DNA of 64,000 bases from Diabrotica undecimpunctata (taxonomy: Eukaryota; Arthropoda; Insecta; Coleoptera; Chrysomelidae), in assembly GCF_040954645.1 (NCBI RefSeq), contig NC_092806.1, positions 3,038,001 to 3,102,000 of the forward strand, written 5' to 3'. Positions 1 to 10,859 of the stretch are shown piece by piece. A program made the position numbers and the translations under genes. Positions within the stretch are counted from its first letter, which is position 1. Each line of letters opens with the position of its first letter. A model generated the notes under the pieces. It saw only the letters and a program-made list of their open reading frames with translations. It made no database searches and was not told where the DNA came from.

Positions 1-1095
1 ATTCGTAAAAACCTAGCAGAGCACTGTGGTCATAAATATATATTTTTTGGTATTCTACTAGCATTAACGGTAAGCCGGCAGAATTACTCAAGGCTGGTTT
101 GGTGTTGAAAAATTATAATTGTTGAATAAATTACTGAAAAAATATTACGTAGGTTAAATTGGATTTCTTTTATTTGCGCCGGCTAGGGCCCTTAAATCCT
201 TTTTATTTACCCTCGTAAGGAAAGAAGCTCAGACTTTTGTCTTATCAATCAATCTAAATCATAATACTGTAATTTATTACATAGAGATAATCTTCACTAT
301 TTATTAAAAAAGTACAAAAGTGGTACAAGCTGGATTATCCAAAGCTTGGGTAACTTTCCTAGTAATATAAAGATTAAAAAAGGTGTTTTCAATTATGGTT
401 ATTAAAAAAATTAACTTTTTGTTTAAACTAAGTTTGTCTTATGAATAAAAGAAGTTTTGTTTGGGTGCATCTTTCTTATGATTTGTATAAATGAGAGTCA
501 AGAATATCCACACAAATTATTAATATTCCCGACTTCTTCGACAGAATTTTAATGCATGTAAATTAGTCCGAGCGTAGGGTATATAAATTCCGTCTAACTC
601 CATTCCCTCCTTAGAATTTCAATTTACATTTCTAAGCAGATGAATAAGTCTCTACTCCACTTCCACAACTAGTTTTTGAACAAATTGCTTGTCCTTCGAA
701 AACTCTGTTACGGGTAAGCGATTTTCTTTAGTCGTTGTGTTGTCCACGGTCTTCGTTTGGAATTTTCTTTCGCTTTAAGACTTGCTTTAGTGTTTTATTG
801 GCAGTCGAAAAGTTTTTCGTTAACAAAAGGCGTAAACACTTAAGCTCGCAAGTAAAAAGTAGCCATACGGTTAAAAGAAACACCATAGTTGAGAAAAACC
901 AAATAAGAAACGGGAATCCTTTGGGCAAAAACTAATTTAGAGCGTGAAAATTGTGTATGTAGTCAACTAACAATACAAATTATACCAAAAATACCCTTAT
1001 TAATATGACAGTAAAATGGTAGGAGATCCTAATCACTTAATTATTTTTTATTCTAGACATAGGTATTATCAGGGCAAGGTACAAAGATGGTTATT
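1..1095. other. AT-rich intergenic DNA, nothing recognised
   Basis: No coding pattern, RNA gene or repeat structure was recognised. A 66-codon open frame exists on each strand around 728-935, but the two mirror each other, resemble no known family and have no flanking gene structure. They are treated as chance. Confidence 0.5.
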
Positions 1096-1103
1096 AGGTA
1101 TAT

Positions 1104-1337
1104 ATACAGTGTGTCAATTTTAAAACTTACAATGGGCTATTTTTCCCGAACCAGAGCTGATATCGAAAAATGCTTGAAATATTTTTAAAATGACATGAAA
1201 GGGACACCCTATCAACCCCCTAGGCCCCACCCACCACAACCACAAAAGTTTAAATTGCAAACCTCTACTTGTGATACATCATTGAAAAGACTATAAAAAG
1301 TCCCATCCAATAATATAAATAATAATTATACAGGGTG
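1104..1337. repeat. TACAGNGTG-edged repeat fragment
   Basis: The segment opens with TACAGTGTGTCAATTTT and closes near TACAGGGTG at 1329-1337. Such TACAGGGTG-type edges are common at the ends of Tc1/mariner-related elements and MITEs in insects. The two edges here are direct rather than inverted, so this is probably a fragment or two adjacent fragments. Confidence 0.3.
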
Positions 1338-1479
1338 AAGCAATAATTGTAAAACTTTGGCTTAAATAGAAAATTTAAGATTTTTGTTGACCTACAAATT
1401 TGTTAAAAATGTCAATTAACTAAATGTTCAAAATGGGTTCCGTTGTTTTGTAAACATTATTACAGCCTATTTTTAAATT

Positions 1480-1755
1480 TTGCTTTAGTTATTCTATTCT
1501 TGTACAAGGCTAGTAAATAGGAGTTTATTTTACTCAAATGTTTAATATCTAATTTTTTGTTAATACTATTATCAGACTCTGTTATGAAAGCTATTTCTAG
1601 AAAAGATTCTGTTACTTTAGTTATTTTTACACACAAGATTTTAAAGAAACTATAATCGATAGTGTTATTATTATCTTGTATATGTGTGGCTAGAGTGCAT
1701 CTTTCTGACTACAATCTACAATCACTTTCTTCACAAGTTTTTCTCCAATAGAAAA
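1480..1755 (-). pseudogene. Penelope-like element, C-terminal fragment
   Basis: Read on the minus strand this gives a broken C-terminal tail of a Penelope-like retroelement protein. It includes CTLATHIQDNNNTIDYS and, further on, INKKLDIKHLSKINSYLLAL. This follows the pattern seen after the GIY-YIG domain of these proteins (a histidine/asparagine-rich HxxxxNHTIDY stretch, then a DIxxLSxIxSYLL end). No reverse transcriptase is left. It lies just downstream of the RTE fragment on the same strand and is an independent scrap. Confidence 0.55.
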
Positions 1756-1770
1756 TGAAAGCGCAGTCCA

Positions 1771-2873
1771 TTATCATCATCATCATTGGTGCTACAGCCC
1801 TATAAAACAGCCTCGACCTTCTTAAGTCTATTACGCCAGTCAGTTATACCCATTGCCAACTGTTGCCAGTTTGTTGCGCCTATTTTTCTGCTATCCTTAT
1901 CAACACCATCCCTTCATCTAAGTTTTGGCCGTTGCCTATTTCTACTTCCCACAGGTTGTGACATGATTCTTCTAGGAGGGTTATTCTGCTGTGATCTTGC
2001 CAGATGTCCTGCCCATCTTAGTCTTCCTATTTTTATAAGGGATACTACGTCTTTACCTCCAAATATATATGTTTATATCTGTAATATATCTAGTAGTTGA
2101 TATATCTTTTGTAGACCCATATTTTTTGAGGCATTTGACAAGGTGGTATACATTACTTCTAGATTGCGTGTTGTGCGGGCAACTAGGTCAACATCATCTG
2201 CATATGCCAAAATTTGGGATGATTTATTAAAAATGTTTTCTCTGTTGTCTATTTGGACATCTCTGACCGCCTTTTCCAGAGCTATATTAAAAAGGAGACA
2301 CGCCAGCGCATCTCCCTGTCGCAGCTCAACATGCCTTTCAAATTACTGTGATTGTTCGCCCTCTATTTCGACTTTGCAAACAACTTTACGCATTGTAGCC
2401 TTAACCAATCGTATCAGTTTATCGGGGATGTGGAATTCATCCATGGCTTCATACAATTTATTTCTTAGAACACTATCATAGGCCGATTTAAAATCTACGA
2501 AAAGGTGGTATGTGTCGATATTGAATTCATTGGTTTTTTCTAGTATTTGCCTTAGCACAAAGATCTGGTCTGTTGTTGATCGACCAGGCCTAAAAGCACT
2601 TTGATATTCTTCAAAAAGCTCCTCTAAATATGCACTCAAGCAACCATATAAAATACTCAAAAATATTTTGTATGCTGTATTAAGGAGGGTTATTCCCCTA
2701 TAGTTTCTACAGTCCAATTGATCACCCTTTTGGTGTAGCGGGCAAACGATCCCAATACACCACTCTTCCGCGATTTGTTCCTCATTCCAGGCTCTCAGTA
2801 TGATTTTATATATATGATTAGTCAGAGTAGCACCTCTACATTTAATAAGTTCCGCGGGTATACCATCACATGG
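1771..2873 (-). pseudogene. RTE-type LINE, internally deleted copy
   Basis: Minus-strand fragments of a non-LTR reverse transcriptase. From 2873 downward it reads IPAELIKC, a KGDQLDCRNYRGITLLN segment, SAFRPGRSTTDQIFVLRQIL, FVDFKSAYDSVL and a YADD-like active-site segment (AYADDVDLVART). Then the sequence jumps to the C-terminal GRLRWAGHLARS and PKLRWRDGVDKDSRKIG segments, so roughly the connection region is missing. The 3' end carries GGCTGTAGCACCAATGATGA followed by more ATG units, the short-repeat tail usual for RTE elements. It is the same family as the intact-frame copy at 25002-26876. Several frameshifts make it dead. Confidence 0.8.
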
Positions 2874-2889
2874 ATATGTAATAATATTT

Positions 2890-3410
2890 CAATATTTGGA
2901 TACATAATATTATTTCATAAATATTGCTTGTATAACCACAGGCAAACATAATGTAATCACATAATCACATAAAATTATATTTATGAAAACCTTTATATTA
3001 AAAATAATTACACTACAAAAAGCCATAGTCTTATTACATTTGAGTATAAATTGAAAAGAATCTAAATGCATATTTTAATTGAATTATTGCACAAATACAA
3101 ATTTATTTAAATGATAAAAATTTTTATTTAATGCTTATAATGGCTGCACTATGTTAGTATAAACTCACTTTAAAAATTGTTTTCTCTGTGCGATTTTCTT
3201 TACTACTCATTCCAGAATTGTTAGATGTTGTTGGCTTTATTGCTTTTCTGGTTAAGACATAAAGTGCTTTCGTTAGAAGTTTTTGCCTTTTAAAGTTTTT
3301 TTATCCTTGAATAAGGTTTAAAATTAAACGATTTAAAGTTTACCTTTAGAAATATATTTGTATACGAATAAGAAATCTAGAATTACTTGTTTGTAATTTA
3401 ATTATATAGG

Positions 3411-3421
<11 letters not shown>
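2890..3421. other. AT-rich spacer, nothing recognised
   Basis: Homopolymer-rich AT sequence between the RTE fragment and the first (TA)n tract. No coding or structural pattern was seen. Confidence 0.5.

Positions 3422-3474
<53 letters not shown>
3422..3474. repeat. (TA)n microsatellite
   Basis: About 26 uninterrupted TA units. It abuts the left end of the AAGTGAGGWCC-repeat element, and a second (TA)n tract abuts the right end at 7810-7896. This is as if the element inserted into a TA tract. Confidence 0.95.
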
Positions 3475-3478
<4 letters not shown>

Positions 3479-3491
3479 TGCACAGATATCA

Positions 3492-3781
3492 AAGTGAGGT
3501 CCTGACAATACACGCACTTAGTGAGGACCGGTAGAAAACGTAGACATAATTGTTTCAACTCTTCATAGTGACCTTGACAAGTAAATAGCAATTAAAAAAT
3601 GACCAATATACACAAAAAAAATTACGTGTATGTGTCCCGTATTGTTCAAGTATATTGCCACCCAAGTGAGGCCATTATACGCAGCTGTTAAAGTGAGACT
3701 GTATATATTTTTTAGTTATGCACACAAAGTGAGGACAACTTTACGTGTATATTTCCTTACAGCTCATCAAGTGAGGACCAT
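3492..3781 (+). repeat. Left subterminal repeat array (AAGTGAGGWCC)
   Basis: At least five copies of AAGTGAGG(T/A)CC or a one-base variant occur within 290 bp, in direct orientation. Sites start near 3492, 3520, 3664, 3727 and 3771, with a weaker AAGTGAGAC near 3690. Confidence 0.8.
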
Positions 3782-4337
3782 ACAGTGTTGTCGATAAATA
3801 TGAGATTAGTGGTTTCTACCGCCTTTTTCTGTATAACACAGTAAGAATTATTGTTTCGATGTTTCAGTCACTTGTACTTAAGAAGGATTTCGCTTTGTTC
3901 TTGCTCGTACTGTTTGTTAATTTTATAACATTTTAGTACCTAAGCATTAAATCACGGTAGACTTGTCGGAGACTAGCTCAAAGAAATAGTTTTATATTTT
4001 TCAATAATTTACATTAAAGATGGATAGGAAATCAAGAATTTTGAAAATGGCATTAGTTGAGAAAAATAATAATAAAAATGGAGGATACAGTGATAGTTCA
4101 GGAATGCGAAATTTATATTGCATTATTATGTGTTACAATGTGGGCCAAGGAAAACAGTCCACTTCGATATTTGGCAGTATTTATTATATTTTAAGGAAAT
4201 AACGAAACAGGTCGATTTTTGATCTAAGGCGGACATTACGGTACATACATCTGTCATTTGTCAAACCCCACCGTTTCACTTCCCCCACCTCTTATTTTTA
4301 AATAGGGAATAGGGGTTGTCTGCTTTTGCTTTTTGTA

Positions 4338-5731
4338 CACTTTTTCGTTGTCACTTTTAATGCTCTATTAAACCGATATAAAAAACTGTATATCCGACCT
4401 TTCGTCTTTTTGGAACCATCATCAACTTTAATGTTAGACAACGTTTCGACTTCATAAAACCATCTTCAGTGAAATTAAATGGAAAAATAAAAATACACAG
4501 GGTAAGTCTGTTTTTTTTTGAAGTACGATTTTACACTAGACCTCATTTAGTGAAAAAAATTTCATATAAACAAAGGTCGTATAATGCTTTGTTTCTGAGA
4601 TACGGGGTAATAAAATATAAATCATTTTTTAGTTTTTCGCAAACATCTCAAAAATAGTATTTACAATTGACTTCTAATTTTACAGTTATTAAAGGGCCAT
4701 TCAAACTTATCGAAAACATAAATAAACTCATAACATTATCAATCAGTGACGTGCACCGAGGTTAATAGTTGCACTATTTTAAATAGAACTCCTAGGCCAC
4801 TGCATATTTGGCAACATTTCTATATTTTTTTAAATGTTCGATCAATTTTACATAAAAAGTTCCTGTTGTTAAAATGTATTTAGTTTTTGAGAAAAACAGC
4901 AGTTAATCATTCTTTGCAGTGTTTTTTTTTAATGCTAAAATTTATCGTTTTTAATATTGGCTGTTGATAGAAGTTAATAGTAAAAATCATAATATTCTTA
5001 TTGATAAATAATAACATTTGGTACAAAATTTAATATTTTTAATATTATTTTTACTATTAACTTTAACCAACAGCAAATATTAAAAAAGATAAATTTTTAC
5101 ACTTAAAAAAATATCTGCAAAGAACGATTAACTGCTGCTTTTCTCAAAAACTAAAAGAGATACGACATTTTTACAACAGGCATTTTTTATGTAAAATTGA
5201 TTGAGAATTTAATAAAATTTAGAAATGTTGCCAAATATGCAGTGGCGTAGAAGTTCTATTTAAAATTGTGCAACTAGTAACCCCAATGCACGCCACTGAT
5301 TGATAATAAGATGAGTTTATTTGTATTTTAGATAAGTTTGGATGCCGCTTTAATAATTGTAAAATTGGTCAATTGTAGATACCATTTTTGAGATATTTAC
5401 AAAAAACTAAAAAATTATTTATACTTTATGACCTTGTAGCTCAGAAGAAAAGCATTATACAACCTATGTTTATATAAACTTTTTTCACTAAATAAGGTCT
5501 ACTATAAAGTCCTTATAGCCATAAAGTGTTATGGCGTCGAAACGTTGTCTAGCAATAAAGTTTTATATATCGTTGAATTTCTAATAAAACGATAATATCA
5601 AATCTGCAGAAAACTGAATTTAGTACTATTGGAAAAAATGAAGTTAATGATGGTTCCAAAAAGACGAAACGTCGGATATAAAATTTTTTATAACGGTTTA
5701 ATAGAGCATTAAAAGCGACAATAAAAAAGTG
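4338..5731. repeat. 1.4-kb foldback (long imperfect inverted repeat)
   Basis: The two halves are reverse complements over nearly their full length, with the centre near 5020-5035. Outer arms: CACTTTTAATGCTCTATTAA on the left pairs with the stretch around 5695-5731. Next, TTTCGTCTTTTTGGAACCAT pairs with ATGGTTCCAAAAAGACGAAA near 5650. Further in, a match around GCATATTTGGCAACATTTCT pairs with 5220-5240. There is no loop of meaningful size and no open frame. The arms contain GAAACGT modules that recur elsewhere in the window. Confidence 0.85.
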
Positions 5732-5997
5732 TTATTAATTTTGTTCTTAGTCTGTTAATAACTCAAAAAATAAATAAAAACCGAATTGCAAAATTTTGGT
5801 TTTTTGCGAATTTTTTCAAAACGGCTTAAGATATCCTTGATTTTTTAGTGTCAAATTATTGCGCTTTCAATTACGCAACTTTGCCCCAGTTTAACCTTCT
5901 CCTTATGTTTTACCGTTTACGATGTCAATTTTGTAAAGGTTTCTATAAAAGAAAATTTCTTTATAAACGTGTTTAGAAATGCCCTCATAATACAACA

Positions 5998-6830
5998 GAC
6001 ACCACAGAAAGAATTATTGCTCAAACAGAAGGACAATCTTTATGTTCGACATATTCTAAAAGTGATTTTTTGAGGAAAGAAGTATTTCCAAAAATGAGAT
6101 CAGATATGATATCTTTTCAGCTAAAACCGATAATTTAATTTGTGCTGTTACAGAACGTTATTTGAAAAGTCACCGAGATAAACAGTTCCTACTAGTTGCA
6201 TCAAGAAAAATGAAACAACTGGCATCTCTTCTAATCGAAATAAAGAAGAAAATAAATGAAAAAATTTGTTTGGTGCACTAGATCCAATTAACTTTGATAC
6301 TATAGTAAAATTTACCAAAATAATAGCTAAATGTGATACTGATAATGAAAGTTTTGAGCGCCATCATTAGCTGCTAACATGGGCACACAATTAAAAGAAT
6401 GCGTTGATGTATCTTATAGTATACAACTTAAAAGTTGTAGCACATAAAGTGAAAATATGAAAAAAAATAAAGTTTTGAAAGAACTAATTTCAAGTGAATG
6501 GCAGTATGAGATCTCTACTGAACAAACGAAGAGTAGGTGAACTACAAAGAATGACCGTAAATTACTACACAACTAATATCGACAATCAAACCTCTACATA
6601 ATTTGATAGTTGTATCAGCGAGAGTGAGAAATTTCTCATGAAAGCTTTCAAGCGAATAGTGATAAAGGGAAAACGAGGAGGGGGAGTTCCTGTATTATTT
6701 TTACAGAAGATATGTCTAAAAATATAGAATTACTTTTGGCCCTCAGGGACAAAATTATCAAACAAAAAAACGTGTATTTATTTGCTAACACTGTGCTGTA
6801 TATAACTTATTTATTTTTAGAACATAAGAA
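5998..6830 (+). pseudogene. Decayed tyrosine-recombinase-like transposon protein
   Basis: Translating across frameshifts gives a continuous protein-like trail. It runs DTTERIIAQTEGQSLCSTYS, then MRSDMISFQ, then LICAVTERYLKSHRDKQF and SRKMKQLASLLIEIKK. After that come LFGALDPINFDTIVK, NMGTQLKECVDVSYSIQLKS and ISSEWQYEIST. The last pieces are IVIKGKRGGGVPVLF and NVYLFAN. I recognise this order from a large multi-copy arthropod family that lacks a name. Its C-terminus, missing here, has a LRKHIAT...LANFMGHD...REFY pattern resembling a tyrosine recombinase R-HxxR-Y fold. The match is from memory. At least four frame breaks are present. It lies centrally in the AAGTGAGGWCC element and may be its former recombinase. 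Confidence 0.45.
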
Positions 6831-6993
6831 AAACGCTCGGACAGGTCGATTTTTAAAATAATCATCGTATATTATAGCGTCAATGTTTCGAACTTTACGC
6901 GATACGTTTTCAGGTGACAGGCATAACTTTGATTTTCTAAATAGGAAAGTACATGATGTGACACCTTATTTAAAAGCTTTTGAAATACTGATT

Positions 6994-7441
6994 ACAAAAA
7001 TGTATATTATTTTAAGCCATTCTGAGAACACAGGCGCAAAATTTTGCTCGAAATGTTTTTAGCGTTTATTTTTTTTTCGAATCCTGAGAAAACTCTTAAG
7101 TATTTTTGAAAAATTTAAACGCAGAATAAAATAATACTGTATTATCTATGATCGAGAGTCCCTGAGAACTTCTATAATATTTATTTTAATAAGTCACAGA
7201 GGTGAAAAAAATTTTAGTCTGATTTTTTATTTTAAATGTATCATTCAAAAGAAACTTTTTGTTTATTATAAGGGACTTTCTGCCCTCGGCAATAATGTAG
7301 TCTTTTATTCTGCGTTTAAATTTTTTTAAAATATCCATTAGTTTTCTCACGATTCGAAAAAAATAAATGTGGTTAAAAAGAATTCGACCGAAATTTTGCG
7401 CCTACGCTCTCAAAAAGGATTAAAGTATTATACATTTTTGT
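6994..7441. repeat. 450-bp foldback element
   Basis: An imperfect inverted repeat. ACAAAAATGTATATTATTTT on the left pairs with the end near 7425-7441. GGCGCAAAATTTTGCTCGAA pairs with TTCGACCGAAATTTTGCGCC. AAATTTAAACGCAGAATAAA pairs with TTTATTCTGCGTTTAAATTT. The centre is near 7220. It has no coding capacity and resembles a MITE or foldback. Confidence 0.8.
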
Positions 7442-7506
7442 ACTATTTGAATTTATGCGACGATCCACTGTTTTAAAATGGGTTGAACAGATGTTGCCAG
7501 TTGTAT

Positions 7507-7795
7507 GGTCCTCACTATGTGTATCGTAAGTTATTCAACAGGGCATAGAATATACATGGTTAGAAAATATACGCCAAAGTCAGCGCCTCTATGCGGAAAA
7601 TCTCTAAACTAAAAATTGATGTGGACCATACAAAATGAGGTCCCACTTTTTTTTGTAAAAAAAACCGTTTTTGCTATCAGTACATGTCTACGAAAAAGTC
7701 TTACATTGATTGACTAAGTGAGGTCCATATACTGGACCTCACTTTGTACAGGACCTCACTTCAACCGCAGTTTCTTTTGATATGTGGCTCACTTC
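7507..7795. repeat. Right subterminal repeat array (AAGTGAGGWCC)
   Basis: Copies of the 11-mer occur in both orientations. GGTCCTCACTAT is at 7507, AAATGAGGTCC near 7633, and AAGTGAGGTCC at 7716. GGACCTCACTT is at 7734 and 7751, and a weaker GGCTCACTTC at about 7785. It mirrors the left array at 3492-3781. Confidence 0.8.
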
Positions 7796-7809
7796 ATACG
7801 CTGGGAGAA

Positions 7810-7833
7810 AATATATATATATATATATAAATA

Positions 7834-7896
<63 letters not shown>
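7810..7896. repeat. (TA)n microsatellite
   Basis: About 80 bp of nearly pure TA. It separates the AAGTGAGGWCC element from the pogo-type transposase remnant. Confidence 0.95.
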
Positions 7897-7899
7897 GAC

Positions 7900-8812
7900 T
7901 GAGGTTTCCGGGTTTGACTGTAAGAGATTGGTTTGATAGAGTTTCAGACTATTTAAAAACAAATAATTTAGAGGAAGTTCAATCAGAACCAGAAAGAATT
8001 TTTAATTGCGACGAATCAGCTTTTTTTCTTTCACCAAAAGAAAAATGTGTAATCGTAAGAAAACATTCGAAAAAAGTTTATACCAAAATCGCTAATGACT
8101 AGAAAGAATGCCTCACGGTACTTTTGACAGTTTCGGCAGAAGGACAAGTTGTGAAACCTTCTGTTCTTTTTCCCTATAAAAGAGACCAGCCAGTATTCAT
8201 TTGAAAATGCCCCTGAGCTAGGGTATTGGCCACTCAGACTCCGGGTGGATGACTGGAGAATGTTTTTATGAATTCATTACGAATGTATTCTATAAAAAAT
8301 GGATTGTTGAAAAGAACGTTCCTTTACCTGTTGTGCTTTTTCTAGATGGCCATTCTTCACATTTAACGCTTCATCTAACTGAGTTCTGCAAAAGCAAAGG
8401 TATTATACTATAATTACTCTTCTGCCTAACTCCACACATCTATTGCAACCACGAGATGTTGCTATTTTTAGGCCTTTTAAATTTTCCTGGAAAAACAGGA
8501 TCCATAATTGTCGTATTAAGAATAATAGCAAAAAACTAAAACGAAAGATTTTGCAGAGGAAGAATATTTTGTTGTTATTTATGAAGAAGAGTACTTTCCT
8601 GGAGTAAGTCTTTGCTTTAACGGTACGGTACCAGAAGTGAAGACTATGATAAGAAGTGGTTCACACTGGAAATGGCCTGAGAAAGAAGACATTTTATCAT
8701 ATTCAGAAAATGAAATATTTAAAAAAATTAATCCTCCAAAACCCGTGAATACAAGGGGCATCAATACAAATCCGGAGATGGATGCAATAAAAAATATAAT
8801 AATAAAAAAATA
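7900..8812 (+). pseudogene. pogo/Tigger-type (DDE_1) transposase remnant
   Basis: The 5' part is one open frame with the first catalytic region FNCDESAFFLSPKEKCVIV. Further on, in shifted frames, come SGWMTGECFYEFI, the second catalytic region VLFLDGHSSHLTLHLTEFC, and LPNSTHLLQPRDVAIFRPFK. These are the D, D and third-acid blocks of DDE_1 transposases, which cut at TA targets. A C-terminal extension follows, with EYFPGVSLCF and SHWKWPEKEDILSY. I recognise it as an extra domain attached to some insect pogo-like proteins. The N-terminal DNA-binding half is absent, lost or cut off by the (TA)n tract. Stops and frameshifts make it inactive. Confidence 0.7.
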
Positions 8813-8959
8813 AAATAATTTCGAAAGTTGAATCTATTAATCTATTATACATGCCCAATATATTATGTAACTTTTTAGTTGTTGTATTATGAATTTATAT
8901 TTTTTTAAATATTAAAATCTTCAACTACGTTTGTTTTTTCAATTGAGCCTGTAGATATA

Positions 8960-9370
8960 ATTATTTTTAAATAAATAAGTTCATATGTTGTTAATTACTA
9001 GTCCCCCAAGAAGGTCGCTGATAGGACTGAAATGTCCGGTAATTATGTGCTTGTGGTCGGTAACAGCAAAAAAAAAATCGGTCGGTGATAAGTGAGTTAA
9101 TTTCAAGCCGGTCGGTAAAGGGAGCATTTTAATGAAATTGTACATAATTATTAAAACATTTAAAAAAAGAATTAAACTGTGATAATATTATTTTTTTTAT
9201 ATTACTAGCTATATCGACTAGATTAAAACTTAAATTAAATCTTTAAAAATTATGCAAAGAAAAATAAAAATGTATTCTTCTTATCATTGAATCTACTTAT
9301 AAGGAAAACCTTAAGTGGTCGGTAAAAGGTACAGGTACCTTATTAAGGTACTTAACTTGTCTTAACTTAC
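8960..9370. repeat. Spacer with dispersed GGTCGGTAA repeats
   Basis: Non-coding. GGTCGGTAA or GGTCGGTGA occurs four times, near 9055, 9090, 9110 and 9318, downstream of the pogo remnant. It could be the subterminal repeat region of that element's 3' end, which is inference. Confidence 0.35.
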
Positions 9371-9374
9371 TTCC

Positions 9375-9690
9375 TTGTCCAAACATGAAGAAACCAATAT
9401 AGTCTACAGAATCCCTTGTCGGAATTGTAAATTGTCTTACATTGGACAAACTGGGCGTTCCTTGAAAGGACGCCTAATTTTACATCGAAGTGATCTCAAT
9501 TGCTTTAAACACATGTGTGCCTTATCCACCCACGTTTTGACACCAAACCACCAGGCTGATTTTGAGAATACAGAAATTTTAGCCACTGAAAATAATTATT
9601 TTAAATGAAATTTCTTTACCTTAAATAACCTGCAACTATTAATAGACCTAATGATATTAACCATCTCATTGAAATTAATCTTTCTCTTAT
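9375..9690 (+). pseudogene. Penelope-like element, GIY-YIG endonuclease fragment
   Basis: A 77-residue open piece contains IVYRIPCRNCKLSYIGQTGR followed by SLKGRLILH and HVLTPNHQADFEN. This is the GIY-YIG nuclease core of Penelope-like retroelements: a cysteine pair, then YIGQT and a conserved arginine. After the stop the frame continues with a recognisable INHLIEINLSLIL tail. The reverse transcriptase domain is absent, so this is a 5'-truncated copy. Confidence 0.75.
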
Positions 9691-9919
9691 TTTACACAAT
9701 AAATACGTGTTATACCTGCTGTTTTTGGAAATTTAATAGAGTTGGTAGTGTTTTTTTGTTCCTATTTTATAGCTCTAAGCGTCCTTAAACGATTGATGAG
9801 ATCATCCTACCCTTTTTGGCCATATTAGCTTTATTATCACAGCTGTCAATGGTTTTAAGTTCATTGTCTTATACCAGATAGCAAGGAATTACTTTTTATT
9901 GTTTGGTAGGGTTACCCAT

Positions 9920-10830
9920 ATATTATAAAGAACACCCATTCCGATCATTTCAGAACAGAGGCAGGTGTCAGGCAGGGATGCATAATCTCGCCAACTCTGT
10001 TTAATATCTACAGCGAACACATTATGCCAAAGGTACAAGACGGATGGAAGGGAGGAATATTAGTAGAAGGTCAAAAAATCAGTAACTTGAGATATGCTGA
10101 TGACACTATAATAGTCGCGGTAAATTAAGAAGAAATAAAAGACATAATAAGATGTCTGGAGAAGAAAATCAAAACATATGGACTAAAGCTAAATAGGAGT
10201 AAGACAAAGATCATGATACTAGACAGAGCTCGTCGAATCTTCAACACATTAAAGAAATTGGGGGGCTTTGAAGTAGTAAATAGTTTCATATACCTGGGGT
10301 CCCTAATAACAAATGACGGAGGGTGTGACAGAGAGATACGTAGAAGGTTGACTATTGCTAGAACAGCTATAATGAAACTGGTAACAATTTGGAAAAATTC
10401 TAGCATAACAATACACACAAAACTAAGCCTGGTAAGGGCACTCATTTTACCATGGTCACATATGCGTCCCAAACGTGGACCTTAAAGAAAGTGCATAAAA
10501 ATAAACTAGCCGCTTCTGAAATGTGGGTATATATGTAGAAGCGTCCACTTCATATATATGTAGGTATATATAAATACAACAGAGATATTTGCAGTATATT
10601 GGACACATTGCTAGAAGAACAGGTACGATGGAAAAACTGATAGTCGAGAGTTGAAGAGTTAAAGGAAAGAGACCTAGAGGAAGATCTACAAACCGTTGGG
10701 TATATCAAACAAAAATATTGATTAATCAAGGGTTACATAAAGCCGAACAACTAGCCCAGGACAGGTAAGAATGGAGGGAAATCGTGAAAAAAACTAAAAA
10801 GGCCTGATGGTGTCACCACATCCCAAAAGG
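9920..10830 (+). pseudogene. LINE reverse transcriptase, 3' fragment
   Basis: The segment starts inside the RT domain with RTEAGVRQGCIISPTLFNIY, followed by the active-site region SNLRYADDTIIVAVN. The next block, GLKLNRSKTKIMILD and FIYLGSLITNDGG, is the palm end and thumb. The C-terminal piece is IGHIARRTGTMEKLIVES and KGKRPRGRSTNRWV. The 3' end has the GGATTAGGACTTAGGAGGAG tail common in this insect LINE group. Several stops occur, and the 5' half is missing. It is related to the copy at 48190-49880. Confidence 0.8.
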
Positions 10831-10859
10831 GATTAGGACTTAGGAGGAGGAGGGTTATC

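Larger units (their letters stand above)
3475..7809. mobile_element. Putative transposon bounded by (TA)n tracts, with subterminal AAGTGAGGWCC repeats
   Basis: Both ends carry clustered copies of AAGTGAGGTCC/AAGTGAGGACC. On the left they are at 3492, 3520, 3664, 3727 and 3771. On the right they are at about 7507 (inverted), 7716 (direct), and 7734 and 7751 (inverted). The clusters stop just inside (TA)n tracts on each side. Subterminal repeat arrays are transposase-binding sites in several DNA transposon classes (family knowledge). Inside are a 1.4-kb foldback, a decayed tyrosine-recombinase-like gene and a 450-bp foldback. That these parts form one element is inference; the foldbacks may be later insertions. 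Confidence 0.5.

Noticed and set aside
735..935. 66-codon frames on both strands
   Set aside because: Mirror-image open frames over the same DNA, no family resemblance, no splice or promoter context. Likely chance.
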